Shown here: positions 1 to 10,313 of the stretch, piece by piece
How the letters are laid out: the number at the start of each line of letters is the position of its first letter
Position numbering within the stretch: the first letter of the stretch is position 1
The notes under the pieces: model-generated
Told to the model about the DNA's origin: nothing
Seen by the model: only the letters and a program-made list of their open reading frames with translations
The model's database searches: none
Program-made: the position numbers and the translations under genes
Source: Streptomyces rubradiris
GTDB taxonomy: Bacteria > Actinomycetota > Actinomycetes > Streptomycetales > Streptomycetaceae
Length of the DNA stretch: 64,000 bases
Reading direction: 5' to 3'
Assembly (NCBI RefSeq): GCF_016860525.1
Contig: NZ_BNEA01000001.1
Location: 1,629,501-1,693,500, forward strand

Positions 1-538
1 AGACCGTCAGGCCGCGGAAGGACCGGGTGCCCCGGTAGTGGATGGGGCCGGCGGCGCGGGTCTGGGCGTCGAAGTACCGGTAGTCCCGTTTCCTCGTCAG
101 GAAGGGCCATTTGAACTCGATGCCCTCGCGCCGGACCGGGTCGCCGTCGACCGTCTCGCCGGTGGCGTGCACGGGGTCCTGGCTGTGGGCGTCGAAGATG
201 TACCTTTCGGGCACCTTGGAGACCATCTTGCCGTCGGGGCCCTGGACGTAGGACAGGCTGTCCCAGACGACGACCGGCCGTCCCGCCGTCCTCTCGATCC
301 GCCGCGCGGCCTCCACGTCGCCCTTGAGGGTCTGCACGATGGTGACCTTGGGGACCTTCTTCGCGCGCATGGTGCCGTAGTCGAGGAGGGTGGCGTCGCG
401 GGCCTCCAGGACCATCGCCTGGTACTGGTGGGCGGGGACGCGGGCCAGACGCGGGAAGGCGTACCAGCGCAGCAGCGGGGCCAGCGCGGCGCAGCACACG
501 GCGCAGGCGAGCAGGACCAGGCTTGCCGTGCGGCGCAT
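1..538 (-). CDS. DUF3068 (PorA-like) membrane protein, 3' part missing
   Basis: The visible 179 codons start at the ATG read from 538 (MRRTASLVLLACAVCCAAL), which gives one N-terminal membrane helix or signal anchor. A soluble part follows, with YQAMVLEARDATLLDYGTM, then VPKVTIVQTLKGDVEAA, then VVWDSLSYVQGPDGKMVSK. This succession is what I know from the actinobacterial DUF3068 family, whose members have one helix at each end and an extracytoplasmic middle. The C-terminal half, including the second helix, lies beyond the left edge. The biochemical role of the family in Streptomyces is not established, and the PorA name is only a family label. The gene lies 26 bp downstream of the small membrane peptide gene at 565-699 and is probably cotranscribed with it. 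Confidence 0.8.
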   Translation of the reverse strand, partial: MRRTASLVLLACAVCCAALAPLLRWYAFPRLARVPAHQYQAMVLEARDATLLDYGTMRAKKVPKVTIVQTLKGDVEAARRIERTAGRPVVVWDSLSYVQGPDGKMVSKVPERYIFDAHSQDPVHATGETVDGDPVRREGIEFKWPFLTRKRDYRYFDAQTRAAGPIHYRGTRSFRGLTV

Positions 539-564
539 GGCGGCTCCCTCCCGGACGGGCGCGG

Positions 565-699
565 CTAGGGGTGTGCCGGCACCGTCGTCAGCAGCGGTTC
601 GGGGGATGTCCGGCCCGACGGCCGGCCCAGCGCGCTGATCGCGAGGACCAGGGCGAACGCGAGGGCGAGACCGGTCGCGGCGGCGATCAGGGCGCGCAT
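565..699 (-). CDS. SPW_0924-type 44-residue membrane peptide
   Basis: A 44-residue frame starts at ATG 699 with MRALIAAATGLALAFALVL, a single membrane helix, and ends EPLLTTVPAHP. I recognise this as the conserved Streptomyces SPW_0924 family from its size, the opening MRALIAAATGLA and the ending TTVPAHP. No function is known to me. It precedes the DUF3068 gene on the same strand by 26 bp, so the two probably form a small unit for the cell envelope; that link is inference. The gene is too short for usual length cut-offs and is easily missed. Confidence 0.75.
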   Translation of the reverse strand: MRALIAAATGLALAFALVLAISALGRPSGRTSPEPLLTTVPAHP

Positions 700-828
700 G
701 CGGGGCCTCCCGGCGGACGGTCGTGGCCTGACTGGACTGGCCGGCCGCCCGCGGCTGCTGACGGCCCGTCAGGTCCGGCACCGTAGCAACACGCGGGCGA
801 GATGAGAACAGCGCCGCGGGCACGAACG

Positions 829-863
829 AGGGCGCCCTCCCCGGCGAGCGGGGAGGGCGCCCT
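829..863 (-). terminator. Hairpin terminator downstream of the transglycosylase gene
   Basis: A perfect 15-bp GC-rich stem (829-843 pairing with 849-863) with a 5-nt loop GCGAG lies 20 bp beyond the stop of the leftward transglycosylase gene. It has no T-tract, which is common for Streptomyces terminators. Confidence 0.8.
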
Positions 864-882
864 GGTGGTGTGCCGCGCGGCG

Positions 883-2652
883 TCAGGAGGAGGCGGACGC
901 GTCGGGGGCGGGGCTGTCCGAGGAGGTGGACGGGTCCGGCGTGGGAACGGCCGGGGAACCGGCTGCTTCCACCGTCAGCGGGACGGTGAGCGTCGCGCCG
1001 CCCGCGGTGGTGACGCGGAGCAGGAAGGTGCCGGCGGTGTCGTCGGCGTACAGCTTGGGCAGCGTGAGCAGGCCGTTCGCGTCCGTCCGGAGGCCGGTGA
1101 GGGAGCGTACGGGCTTTCCGGTGGCGTCCTTGAAGTAGGGGCCCTTGTCGTTCGCCCTGGCGTCGATGAGGGACTTGACCAGGGTGGCGGTGACCGCGAC
1201 CTTGCCCGCGGCGGCACCCCGGTACGTCGCCTTCACCTGCACCTGCTCGGCGAATTCCGCGCCCGCGGCGCAGATCAGCGGGTCGGTGCCGGTGCGGGCC
1301 AGGGCGTCGGCGACGCGCTCGGTGACGGTCGCCGTGTAGTCGACGCCCTTGACCTGGCGGCCCACCACGGCGGCGGTGACCTTGAAGTCGCCCGTCTTCT
1401 CCCCGGCCTGGAGCGGCGGGGCGAGCGCGACGCCCTTGGCGTCGGTGGCGACCGTCGCGACGGTCTCGCCGTTCGCGAAGGTGGCGTCGGTGTCACCGGT
1501 GAGCGTGAACCTGATCCTGACCTTGGCGACGGACTTGCCGACCTTGGTCTCGGCGCGCACCCCGATCCGCTCGGTGAAGGCGTCGCCGGTCATCGCGGTG
1601 AGCTTCCCGGTGCCCGTGCCCGTCAGGTGGTCCACGAGGTCGGTGGGCGTCCCCGGGGTCGTCGGCGGGGGCGTGGGCGGGACCGGCGGCTTCGAAGGCT
1701 CGGGCGTCTCCTTGCCGCCGTTGCCCCCGTGCTCGTTGCCGGGCTTGTGGGGCTTGGGGGCCGGCTTGGTCGTCGGCGGCCGCGTCGGGCGGGGGGACGG
1801 GGACGGGACGCGCCGGGTGCCCTCGTCGCTGCGGTGCTCCGGGACGCCACCGGTGCCGTCGGGGATGGTGTGGGTGCCCTTGCGGTAGTACTCCATCCAG
1901 TTCAGGACCAGGTCGAGATAGTCCTGCGAGTTGTTGTAGCTGAGGATCGCGCTGTGCAGGTCGGCCTCGCGGGACAGGTCCCAGTCGTTGCGGCACAGGT
2001 AGTGGCCCGCGGCGAGCGCGGCGTCGTAGATGTTGTTCGGGTCCTTCTTGCCGTCGCCGTTGCCGTCACGGCCGGCCCAGGCCCAGGTGGACGGGATGAA
2101 CTGCATGGGCCCGACGGCCTGGTCGTACGTGCTGTTGCCGTCGTACGCGCCGCCGTCGGTGTCCGGTATGAGGGCGAAGCCGTTGCCGTCGAGCTGCGGA
2201 CCCAGGATCCGGTGCAGGGTGGTGCCGTCGGCGTCGACCTGCCCGCCGCGGGCCTGCCCGGACTCGACGTTGCCGATGGCGGCCAGCAACTGCCAGGGCA
2301 TGTTGCAGCCGGGCTTGGAGGTGCGCAGTTCGGCCGCGGCCTTCTTGTAGGCGTCGAGGACCGTCGCCGGAATGCCGGCCTCCGCGTCTCCCCGGGAGAC
2401 GGGTGTCCCGACGGGGGCCGAGGGGCTGGGCGCGGGGCTCTTCAGCGGTGGAAGGTCCGTGTAGTACGGGGAGTTGCCGGTGGCGCCGCCGATGCCGTCC
2501 GGTACCGAGTCCGTGGCTCCGGCCGTCGTGGGTCTGTTGTCCTCGCCGGCCACTCCCGGAGCCTGGGACGCGGACAGAGCCGCGACCGCCGCCGCGGCCA
2601 CGGCGGTGCTCGCCGCTCCCTTGCGCAGTCGCCTGCCGATATGCGCCGCCAT
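883..2652 (-). CDS. Secreted lytic murein transglycosylase with C-terminal repeat region
   Basis: This 589-residue protein should cleave peptidoglycan glycan strands outside the membrane. It starts with a signal peptide (MAAHIGRRLRKGAASTAVAA, then an Ala-rich core). Residues ~100-255 form an SLT-type lysozyme fold: IGNVESGQARGG carries the probable catalytic Glu130, followed by AVGPMQFIPSTWAW and a DGNGDGKKDPNN calcium-like loop, then AALAAGHYLCRNDWDL and YNNSQDYLDLVLNWMEYY. Residues ~270-335 are a Pro/Lys-rich linker that could span the wall. Residues ~340-560 contain two Ig-like stretches (VRIRFTLTGDTDATF; FLLRVTTAGGATLTVPLTVE), perhaps for wall or substrate binding. A Ser/Asp/Pro-rich tail ends the protein. 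The gene is monocistronic and transcribed away from the DUF4184 gene. The enzyme class is clear; the role of the C-terminal half is not. Confidence 0.9.
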   Translation of the reverse strand: MAAHIGRRLRKGAASTAVAAAAVAALSASQAPGVAGEDNRPTTAGATDSVPDGIGGATGNSPYYTDLPPLKSPAPSPSAPVGTPVSRGDAEAGIPATVLDAYKKAAAELRTSKPGCNMPWQLLAAIGNVESGQARGGQVDADGTTLHRILGPQLDGNGFALIPDTDGGAYDGNSTYDQAVGPMQFIPSTWAWAGRDGNGDGKKDPNNIYDAALAAGHYLCRNDWDLSREADLHSAILSYNNSQDYLDLVLNWMEYYRKGTHTIPDGTGGVPEHRSDEGTRRVPSPSPRPTRPPTTKPAPKPHKPGNEHGGNGGKETPEPSKPPVPPTPPPTTPGTPTDLVDHLTGTGTGKLTAMTGDAFTERIGVRAETKVGKSVAKVRIRFTLTGDTDATFANGETVATVATDAKGVALAPPLQAGEKTGDFKVTAAVVGRQVKGVDYTATVTERVADALARTGTDPLICAAGAEFAEQVQVKATYRGAAAGKVAVTATLVKSLIDARANDKGPYFKDATGKPVRSLTGLRTDANGLLTLPKLYADDTAGTFLLRVTTAGGATLTVPLTVEAAGSPAVPTPDPSTSSDSPAPDASASS

Positions 2653-2968
2653 AGAGTGAACCCCTCCCGTGGACGCCCGCGCGTCCGTCTCCGTCGCTGC
2701 CTGCCTCGCTCTGGTGTGACGGTTGACCCGGTGCTCTGGTTGCCCCTGTTCCGCCGTCGCGTCCGAGCGCCGTGTGTCACCGTGCGCCCGGCAAGGGACC
2801 CTGGTGACCCTACGACAACTTGTTGTGGACGGGCACGCGTTGGTACCCGAAGTTCACCGGTCGGCCAACCCCGGTTGTCACACGGACCCTTCCAGCGGCG
2901 TCGCGGATACTGGCCGGATCCGGTCACCGGCGGTCCCGTACGGGCCGGCGTACGCTCAGGAGGCTCTG
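2653..2968. other. Divergent intergenic region between transglycosylase and DUF4184 genes
   Basis: No gene is supported in these 316 bp. The region must hold both divergent promoters. The only structure I see is a short inverted repeat ACAAC-TT-GTTGT at 2815-2826, next to CTACGAC, whose reverse strand reads TAGGGT in a possible -10 position for the transglycosylase. I looked for a ydaO-type c-di-AMP riboswitch, known upstream of some actinobacterial wall hydrolases, and did not find its conserved GGGGAACC-type elements. Confidence 0.4.
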
Positions 2969-3829
2969 TTGCCGTTCACGCTCAGCCATGCGGCGGCGGT
3001 GCTGCCCGCGGTCCGCCGGGACGGCGGCGGGCGGGGCCGGCTGGTACCCGCCGTGCTCGTGGCCGGCTCCTGCGCGCCCGACCTGCCGTACTACGCGGCC
3101 GATGTCCTGCCGGGTGGAATGGGGTTCGGCTCGGTCACGCACGCGTTCGCCGCAGTCGTCACGGTCGATGTGCTCCTCGCCTGGGCGCTCGCGGGGCTGT
3201 GGCTACTGGCCCGGGAGCCGTTGCTGGCGCTGCTGCCGCGGGCGTGGCAGGGGCGGCCGGCCGTCCTGCTCGGCTGCCGGGCGCCCCGCGGGCGCGTGCG
3301 GGGCGCGTCGGTGGTCCGGTGGTACGCCTCCGCGGTGCTCGGCGCGCTGACCCATGTGGTGTGGGACGCGTTCACCCATCACGACCGGTGGGGTACGCGG
3401 CTGATCCCGGCCATCGGACGGGCCCGTCCGGCGGGCGTGCCGCTGTACACCTGGCTGCAGTACGGGTCGTCGGCGGCGGGCGCCGTGCTGATCGTGGTGT
3501 TCCTGGTCCGGGCGCTACGGCGGCTGCCCGGTGGGGCGCCCGTGGGAGTGCCGGTGCTGTCCGTACGGGACCGGTGGTGGGCGCTGGCGGTGATCGGGGG
3601 CTGCGCGCTGGCGGGGGCGGTGCAGCGGACGGCCCACTGGCGGGAGCGTGGCGGTACGGGGGCGCGGCCGTGGGACCTGGTGCCCACCCTGTGTTTCGGG
3701 GTGGGCGCGGGGCTGGTGCCGGGGCTGCTGGTGTACGCCGTGGGGGTCAGGGTCTGGCGTCCGGCCGCTGGTCGCGGGGGTGACGGTGGGGTGGTCGGTG
3801 CGGGCCGGGGGCGTTCGGTCTCGCGGTGA
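2969..3829 (+). CDS. DUF4184 family membrane protein
   Basis: The start is TTG 2969, five bases after a perfect AGGAGG (2958-2963). It gives MPFTLSHAAAVLPAVRRDG-like family N-termini (here LPFTLSHAAAVLPAV). The 286-residue product has about five or six hydrophobic helices (VTVDVLLAWALAGLWLLA, AAGAVLIVVFLVRAL, WWALAVIGGCALAGAV, LVPGLLVYAVGVRVW) and polar motifs SCAPDLPYYA and HVVWDAFTHHDRWG. The His/Asp-rich DAFTHHDRWG segment resembles metal-dependent membrane hydrolases of the YdjM/DUF457 kind, but DUF4184 has no proven activity. It is a single gene. Its 3' end overlaps the convergent hypothetical gene by 83 bp. Confidence 0.85.
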   Translation: MPFTLSHAAAVLPAVRRDGGGRGRLVPAVLVAGSCAPDLPYYAADVLPGGMGFGSVTHAFAAVVTVDVLLAWALAGLWLLAREPLLALLPRAWQGRPAVLLGCRAPRGRVRGASVVRWYASAVLGALTHVVWDAFTHHDRWGTRLIPAIGRARPAGVPLYTWLQYGSSAAGAVLIVVFLVRALRRLPGGAPVGVPVLSVRDRWWALAVIGGCALAGAVQRTAHWRERGGTGARPWDLVPTLCFGVGAGLVPGLLVYAVGVRVWRPAAGRGGDGGVVGAGRGRSVSR

Positions 3830-4148
3830 GGGGTGCGACGAAGACCGTGAGCTTGTTCCGGGGGCGCGCTCTGGGGAGCAGGGCGAGCGCGAGGGCGAGG
3901 TAGCCGCGGGCCAGGTCGGACCACTGGCGCCAGTCGGGGACGCGGGCGGGGCGGGCGGTGAGCCCGCGGCCGAGGCCCTTGGTGACGGTGCGGACGGTCG
4001 TGGCCAGGTCGGCCGGGATGCGGGCGGTGCTTGCGCCGGCCGCGAGGGCCGGGACCGGCGCGGCGGGCGCGGCCTGCGCCGAGGCGACACCCGCCCAGGC
4101 CCCGGCGACTGCCTCGGGCGTCCGGCGGTGAAGCATGCGTATACCCAT
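3747..4148 (-). CDS. Conserved hypothetical basic protein
   Basis: The 133-residue frame from ATG 4148 (MGIRMLHRRTPEAVAGAWAG; alternative ATG 4136) has a central segment STARIPADLATTVRTVTKGL and RVPDWRQWSDLARGYLALAL that I recall as a conserved Streptomyces protein without assigned function. The segment LARGYLALALALLPRAR is a possible short membrane-associated helix. The last ~25 residues are a Pro/His/Arg tail. That tail overlaps the convergent DUF4184 gene and may be poorly conserved. There is no clear neighbour relation. The conserved middle argues that the frame is real; the exact ends are less sure. Confidence 0.55.
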   Translation of the reverse strand: MGIRMLHRRTPEAVAGAWAGVASAQAAPAAPVPALAAGASTARIPADLATTVRTVTKGLGRGLTARPARVPDWRQWSDLARGYLALALALLPRARPRNKLTVFVAPLTARPNAPGPHRPPHRHPRDQRPDARP

Positions 4149-4416
4149 GCCCGCAGTGTTGCGGCTGCGGACGGTGGGGGGCGTTTTGACGGGGGCCACG
4201 AGAGTGACGGGCCCTCCGGGGGTTGGGCGGGGCGCAGGGGGCGAGGGCCGCTTTCCGGGTGGCGGCTGGGCTGGGCTGTGCTGCCGCTCTTCCGCCGCTC
4301 TCGGTGACGGTCGGGCGGTGTCCCGGCGGGCGGCCGGTGCCGCGGCGGAGAGGGGCACCGAGCGGAGCGCGAAGGCTCTGGTCGGTGCGGGGCGCGCTCT
4401 CCGCCGCCCGGCGGGG

Positions 4417-7143
4417 TCAGTGGGCCGCTGATTCCCAGTCCGGGCCGACGCCGACCGAGACGTCCAGGGGGGCCCTCAGCTGGACGGCGTTCGCCATCTC
4501 CCGGCGGACGATCTCCTCCGTGACCTCCCGCTCGCCGGGGGCGATCTCCAGGACGATTTCGTCGTGGACCTGGAGCAGCATGCGGGACTTCAGGTCCGCC
4601 GCCCGCAGCGCGCCGTCCACCTTCAGCATGGCGATCTTCACGATGTCCGCCGCCGTGCCCTGGATGGGCGCGTTCAGGGCCATGCGCTCGGCCGCCTCGC
4701 GGCGCTGGCGGTTGTCACTGTTGAGGTCGGGCAGGTAGCGGCGGCGGCCGAAGAGCGTCGCCGTGTAGCCCGTGGCGCGCGCCTCGTCGACCGCCCGGCG
4801 CAGGTAGTCCCGCACCCCGCCGAAGCGTTCGAAGTAGGCGTCCATCAGGGCACGGGCCTCGCCCGCGTCGATGTTCAGCTGCTGGGAGAGGCCGAACGCG
4901 GACAGACCGTAGGCGAGGCCGTACGACATCGCCTTGATCTTGCGGCGCATCTCCGCGTCCACCGCCTGCGGCTCGACCCCGAACACCTGGGACGCGGCCG
5001 TGGTGTGCAGGTCCTCGCCGGAGGTGAACGCCCGGATCAGGCCCTCGTCCTCGGAGAGGTGGGCCATCACGCGCAACTCGATCTGGCTGTAGTCCGCGGT
5101 CATCAGGGACTCGAACCCCTCGCCGACCACGAAGCCCCGGCGGATCGCCCGGCCCTCGTCGGTGCGCACGGGGATGTTCTGCAGGTTCGGGTCGGTGGAG
5201 GACAGGCGTCCGGTCGCGGCCACCGTCTGGTTGAACGTGGTGTGGATGCGGCCGTCGCCCGCGATGGTCTTGATCAGGCCCTCGACGGTCACCCGGAGCT
5301 TCGCCTGCTCACGGTGGCGGAGCATGATCACGGGCAGTTCGTTGTCGGTCTGGGTGGCGAGCCAGGCCAGGGCGTCGGCGTCGGTGGTGTAACCGGTCTT
5401 GGTCTTCTTGGTCTTCGGCAGCGCCAGCTCGCCGAAGAGGACCTCCTGGAGCTGCTTGGGCGAGCCCAGGTTGAACTCGCGGCCGGCCGCCGCGTGCGCC
5501 TCCTTCACGGCCTGCTGCACCGCGCCCGCGAACATCTGCTCCATCGCTTCCAGGTGCGCCCGGTCGGCGGCGATGCCGTGCCGCTCCATGCGGGCGAGCA
5601 GCGCGGAGGTGGGCAGTTCCATGTCCTGGAGCAGGTCGGCGGCGCCGACCTCCCTCAGGCGGCCCTCGAACGCCTCGCCCAGGTCCAGGACCGCGCGGGC
5701 CTGAACCATCAGCGCCTCCGCCTCGGCGCCCTCGTCCGCGCCGAAGGCCAGCTGACCGTCGGCAGCGGCGGCGGGGGTCAGCTCGCGGTGCAGGTACTCC
5801 AGGGACAGCGCGTCCAGGTCGAAGGAGCGGCGGCCGGGCTTGACCAGGTACGCGGCGAGCGCGGTGTCCATGCCGACGCCCTCGACGCGCCAGCCGTGCT
5901 CGGCGAAGACCCGCATGGCGCCCTTGGCGTCGTGGAACACCTTGGGCCGGCCGGCGTCGGCCAGCCAGGCGGCGAACGCGTTCTCGTCGGCCTCGTCCAG
6001 CTCGGACGGGTCGAACCAGGCCGCCGGTCCCCCGGGCGCGGCGAGCGCGACCTCGGCGACCGAGCCGGTGCCCAGGGCCCAGGTGTCGACGGTGGCGACG
6101 CCCAGCGGCCCGGCGGTGTGTTCGGCGAGCCAGGGGGCCAGCTCGCCGGTGCGCAGGATTCTGCCGTCGATCTCGACGCCGTCGGCGGTGACCGGGGCGG
6201 TCTCGGTCTCCTCCGTGCCGGGGTCGACGGCGAAGAGACGCTCGCGCAGGGACGGGTTGCGGATCTCCAGGGTGTCGAGGACCATCGCCACGGCCTTGCG
6301 GTCGTACGGGGCCCGCTCCAGGTCGGCGACCGTCCTGGACAGCTCGACCTGCCGCTCCAGCTCGGTGAGGACGCGGTTGAGCTTGACGGACTCGAGGTGG
6401 TCCCGGAGGTTCTGGCCCGCCTTGCCCTTGACCTCGTCGACCCGCTCGACCAGCTCGGCGAAGGAGCCGAACTGGTTGATCCACTTCGCTGCGGTCTTCT
6501 CGCCGACGCCGGGGATGCCGGGCAGGTTGTCGGACGGGTCGCCGCGCAGGGCCGCGAAGTCCGGGTACTGGGCGGGCGTCAAGCCGTACTTCTCGAAAAC
6601 CTTCTCCGGGGTGAACCGGGTCAGCTCCGAGACGCCCTTCGTCGGGTACAGCACGGTGATGTTCTCGGTGATCAGCTGGAAGGAGTCGCGGTCGCCGGTG
6701 ACGATCAGCACCTCGAAGCCCTCGGCCTCGGCCTGGGTGGCGAGGGTGGCGATGACGTCGTCCGCCTCGAACCCCTCGACGGCGAAGCGCGGGGCGTGCA
6801 TGGCGTCGAGGAGCTCGCCGATCAGCTCCACCTGGCCCTTGAACTCGTCGGGGGTCTTGGAGCGGTTCGCCTTGTACTCCGTGAACCGCTCGGAGCGCCA
6901 GGTCTTGCGGGAGACGTCGAAGGCCACCGCGAAGTGCGTGGGCGCCTCGTCACGCAGGGTGTTGGCCAGCATCGACGCGAAACCGTAGATCGCGTTCGTC
7001 GGCTGGCCGGTCGCGGTCGTGAAGTTCTCCGCGGGCAGCGCGAAGAACGCGCGGTAGGCCAGCGAGTGCCCGTCCATGAGCATCAGCCGGGGACGGGAGC
7101 CGCCGGGGGTCTTGTCGGTCTGCTTCGGTGCTGTCTCTGCCAC
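4417..7143 (-). CDS. polA: DNA polymerase I
   Basis: This 908-residue enzyme fills gaps and removes RNA primers in replication and repair. The N-terminal ~300 residues are the 5'-3' exonuclease (MLMDGHSLAYRAFFALPAEN; GDRDSFQLI; NLPGIPGVGEKTAAK). Residues ~320-500 correspond to the 3'-5' exonuclease domain, which looks degenerate in actinobacteria. The C-terminal polymerase domain has TTFNQTVAATGRLSSTDPNL (motif 1), TADYSQIELRVMAHLSEDE (motif A), RRKIKAMSYGLAYGLSAFGL (O helix) and LLQVHDEIVLE (motif C). The start was set at GTG 7143 (VAETAPKQTDKT), because the open frame further upstream is low-complexity and runs through the repeat tract. Length matches Streptomyces PolA. It is monocistronic and transcribed divergently from the fdhF-like gene. 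Confidence 0.97.
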   Translation of the reverse strand: MAETAPKQTDKTPGGSRPRLMLMDGHSLAYRAFFALPAENFTTATGQPTNAIYGFASMLANTLRDEAPTHFAVAFDVSRKTWRSERFTEYKANRSKTPDEFKGQVELIGELLDAMHAPRFAVEGFEADDVIATLATQAEAEGFEVLIVTGDRDSFQLITENITVLYPTKGVSELTRFTPEKVFEKYGLTPAQYPDFAALRGDPSDNLPGIPGVGEKTAAKWINQFGSFAELVERVDEVKGKAGQNLRDHLESVKLNRVLTELERQVELSRTVADLERAPYDRKAVAMVLDTLEIRNPSLRERLFAVDPGTEETETAPVTADGVEIDGRILRTGELAPWLAEHTAGPLGVATVDTWALGTGSVAEVALAAPGGPAAWFDPSELDEADENAFAAWLADAGRPKVFHDAKGAMRVFAEHGWRVEGVGMDTALAAYLVKPGRRSFDLDALSLEYLHRELTPAAAADGQLAFGADEGAEAEALMVQARAVLDLGEAFEGRLREVGAADLLQDMELPTSALLARMERHGIAADRAHLEAMEQMFAGAVQQAVKEAHAAAGREFNLGSPKQLQEVLFGELALPKTKKTKTGYTTDADALAWLATQTDNELPVIMLRHREQAKLRVTVEGLIKTIAGDGRIHTTFNQTVAATGRLSSTDPNLQNIPVRTDEGRAIRRGFVVGEGFESLMTADYSQIELRVMAHLSEDEGLIRAFTSGEDLHTTAASQVFGVEPQAVDAEMRRKIKAMSYGLAYGLSAFGLSQQLNIDAGEARALMDAYFERFGGVRDYLRRAVDEARATGYTATLFGRRRYLPDLNSDNRQRREAAERMALNAPIQGTAADIVKIAMLKVDGALRAADLKSRMLLQVHDEIVLEIAPGEREVTEEIVRREMANAVQLRAPLDVSVGVGPDWESAAH

Positions 7144-7459
7144 GTCACCGATCCTGCCACGAGCCACTGACAACCCGGACCGCCCGCCCGCGGCCGGTAT
7201 GGTCCCGGACACGGCGAGCGGCGCCGTGCGCCGTCCCACGCGAAAGCCGTGCGCCGTCCCTCGCGAAAGCCAGGCGCCGTCCCCCGCGAGAGAGGTGCGC
7301 CGTCCCCCGGTGAGCCGTCCCTCGGTAAAGAGCGGCGAAAGACACACCCCACCGCGGGCAATGGTCCCGGCCGTCGCCCGCCCGACCGGTGTCGGTGTCA
7401 GTGCCCCGTGGGAGGATCGGCAGCGGTACTTCTCACACGCAGTCGAAGGGGAGCGTGCG
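7144..7459. other. polA / fdhF-like divergent intergenic region with repeats
   Basis: No gene is supported in this 316-bp stretch. Its centre is the degenerate repeat tract described separately. A GAAGGGGAG ribosome binding site at about 7445-7453 serves the rightward oxidoreductase gene, whose ATG is 7460. Confidence 0.5.
7226..7328. repeat. Degenerate ~22-25 bp tandem repeats
   Basis: About four copies of a unit close to GTGCGCCGTCCCNCGCGAAAG follow one another: GTGCGCCGTCCCACGCGAAAG at 7227, GTGCGCCGTCCCTCGCGAAAG at 7249, then GGCGCCGTCCCCCGCGAGAG, then GTGCGCCGTCCCCCGGTGAG and a decayed GCCGTCCCTCGGTAAAG. Copies lose similarity from left to right. The tract lies between the two divergent genes and extends the spurious open frame upstream of polA. 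Confidence 0.75.
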
Positions 7460-9772
<2,313 letters not shown>

Positions 9773-9821
9773 GCGTTTGCTCAGCGAGCAGAGTGGTGTA
9801 CGACGGACGGAGCCGGGCCCC

Positions 9822-10313
9822 ATGGGTGAGCAGCAGCAAGTGAAGTTCCCGCAGCAGGTCATCGACGAGTACTCCGCGCTCGGCGTGGACTTGCCCGCCC
9901 TGTTCTCGGCCGGGCACCTGGGCACCCGCATGGGCGTGCAGATCCTGGAGGCCTCGGCGGACCGGGTGGTCGGGACCATGCCGGTGGAGGGCAACACCCA
10001 GCCGTACGGCCTGCTGCACGGGGGCGCCTCCGCGGTGCTGGCGGAGACGCTGGGCTCGGTCGGCTCCATGCTGCACGGGGGCGTCTCCAAGATCGCGGTC
10101 GGGGTGGACCTCAACTGCACCCACCACCGCGGGGTCCGCTCGGGCCTGGTGACGGGCGTGGCCACGCCGGTGCACCGGGGCCGGTCGACGGCGACGTACG
10201 AGGTCGTGATCAGCGACGAGGAGGGCCGCCGGGTCTGCTCCGCCCGCCTGACCTGCCTCCTCCGGGAAGTCCGCCCGGGCGACGAGCCCCCCGCCCGGAC
10301 CACCGCGAGCTGA
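9822..10313 (+). CDS. PaaI family hotdog thioesterase
   Basis: The 163-residue protein starts at ATG 9822 (MGEQQQVKFPQQVIDEYSAL) and carries the hotdog fold signature GNTQPYGLLHGGASAVLAET, with the HGG loop, and GVDLNCTHHRGVRSGLVTG. These proteins hydrolyse acyl-CoA thioesters, often of aromatic or short-chain acids, as dimers or tetramers in the cytoplasm. The residue Glu in LAET aligns with the usual catalytic acid. It follows the FdhF-like gene by 49 bp on the same strand. The substrate cannot be told from sequence. Confidence 0.88.
   Translation: MGEQQQVKFPQQVIDEYSALGVDLPALFSAGHLGTRMGVQILEASADRVVGTMPVEGNTQPYGLLHGGASAVLAETLGSVGSMLHGGVSKIAVGVDLNCTHHRGVRSGLVTGVATPVHRGRSTATYEVVISDEEGRRVCSARLTCLLREVRPGDEPPARTTAS

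Noticed and set aside
2653..2960. c-di-AMP (ydaO) riboswitch upstream of the transglycosylase
   Set aside because: The expected conserved elements and pseudoknot-forming segments were not found in the leader on the transcribed strand.
802..3783. 993-codon rightward open frame across the transglycosylase gene
   Set aside because: It is Gly/Arg/Val-rich antisense sequence over a well supported leftward gene, with no motif; a product of high GC at third positions.
4564..7170. 868-codon frame opposite polA
   Set aside because: Composition only (Leu/Gly/Val/Asp runs) and no family character; polA motifs on the other strand are decisive. The 1099-codon frame opposite gltB (47304-50603) was rejected for the same reason.
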